Of a DNA stretch of 6,648 nt, positions 6,235 to 6,648 are shown piece by piece. Each line of letters opens with the position of its first letter. The stretch's first letter is position 1. A program made the translations under genes and the position numbers. Below the pieces are notes generated by a model. It was given only the letters and a program-made list of their open reading frames with translations, did not search any database and was not told the DNA's origin. Source of the stretch: an uncultured Collinsella sp. (GTDB taxonomy: Bacteria; Actinomycetota; Coriobacteriia; Coriobacteriales; Coriobacteriaceae); the NCBI GenBank assembly GCA_958448375.1, contig CAUDDU010000054.1, forward strand, positions 1 through 6,648, given 5' to 3'.

Positions 6235-6648
6235 ATGAATGTAGAAACTGCGCAGCGGCTCGCCGACCTTCGCCGCAGCAAAGGCTTTAGTCAAGAAGGG
6301 CTGGCACGAAAGCTGGGACTGTCGCGCCAGGCGGTCAGTAAATGGGAGCGCGCGGAGAGCTCGCCCGATACCGAGAACCTGATCTCGCTCGCCAAACTCT
6401 ATGGTGTGAGCCTGGACGAGCTGCTCAATCCGAGCGACGAGATCGAGGACGATATCGAGTTTGAGAACGAGGACCGCGCTCGTCAGCGCGAGGCCGAGGC
6501 AGCAGAGCGCGCACGCACCCATGAGGCGGCGGCACGAGCTACCGAGGCGGCAACACAGGCGAGTGACGCCGCCGCCAAGGCGGCGCAAGCGGCAAGCTGG
6601 AGTGCACAGGCCGCTAATGCCGCTACGGCGCAGGCGACGAGTGGCACC
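6235..6648 (+). CDS. XRE-family helix-turn-helix regulator with alanine-rich tail (3' end outside window)
   Basis: 138 codons are visible, with no stop before the right edge. The ATG follows AGGAGG at 4 nt spacing, a strong start. Residues about 6-63 are a classic HTH_3/Cro-C1 domain: RLADLRRSKGFSQEGLARKL, then the recognition helix SRQAVSKWE (30-38), then SSPDTENLISLAKLYGVSLD and ELL. The Q-A-V-S-K-W-E form is typical of XRE regulators in Gram-positive bacteria. An acidic linker follows (about 67-80, DEIEDDIEFENED). The remainder (82-135) is close to half alanine with Glu, Arg, Gln, Thr and Ser, and is likely one long helix or coiled coil. The C-terminal part is missing, so a following membrane or sensor domain cannot be judged. 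Residues in the HTH region are intact and DNA binding is likely. The target genes are unknown, and autoregulation is possible given nearby palindromes. A long minus-strand frame over the same bases is a shadow. Confidence 0.88.
   Translation, partial: MNVETAQRLADLRRSKGFSQEGLARKLGLSRQAVSKWERAESSPDTENLISLAKLYGVSLDELLNPSDEIEDDIEFENEDRARQREAEAAERARTHEAAARATEAATQASDAAAKAAQAASWSAQAANAATAQATSGT

Noticed and set aside
6184..6588. 134-codon minus-strand open frame with Leu-rich stretches that look membrane-like
   Set aside because: It is antisense to the XRE regulator, which has an intact HTH domain and a strong ribosome site. The hydrophobic look comes from reading the complement of Glu/Ala/Arg codons.

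Overview
The window is a GC-rich, gene-dense bacterial chromosome segment. It looks actinobacterial, and a Coriobacteriia genus such as Collinsella is a reasonable guess. The support is the GC bias at third codon positions, a Ski2-like helicase with a C-terminal DUF3516-type region (mainly an actinobacterial architecture), and clear Shine-Dalgarno sites. The organism assignment is inference. No rRNA, tRNA, CRISPR array, transposase or phage gene is visible.

Layout, left to right. (1) Positions 3-1067 (+) hold the 3' part of a DUF2130-family protein, with its N-terminus beyond the left edge. (2) Positions 1085-1122 hold a terminator hairpin between two convergent genes. (3) Positions 1147-3828 (-) encode an 893-residue DEAD/DEAH Ski2-like helicase. 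(4) Positions 3829-4137 are non-coding and contain a 123-bp structure bounded by 19-21 bp inverted repeats (3950-4072). This is the most unexplained feature here. (5) Positions 4138-4977 (-) encode a TrmB-type tRNA (guanine-N7)-methyltransferase whose usual FPDPW signature is altered. (6) Positions 5095-5967 (-) encode a class I SAM-dependent methyltransferase with a Trm9-like N-terminal motif. A GTG start is preferred. (7) Positions 5968-6234 are a divergent promoter region with two short palindromes. (8) Positions 6235-6648 (+) begin an XRE-type helix-turn-helix regulator with an alanine-rich tail, cut by the right edge.

The three minus-strand genes run in one direction (methyltransferase, trmB, helicase). 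All have known or plausible roles in RNA metabolism: two likely tRNA-modifying methyltransferases and an RNA-helicase-like ATPase. The first two may be co-transcribed across a 117-nt gap. The helicase is separated from trmB by 309 nt and may have its own promoter. The regulator at the right end is transcribed away from this group and shares its upstream region with the methyltransferase. Most of the window is ordinary housekeeping sequence. The parts that merit a second look are the inverted-repeat element, the altered TrmB active-site motif and the unusual tail of the regulator.
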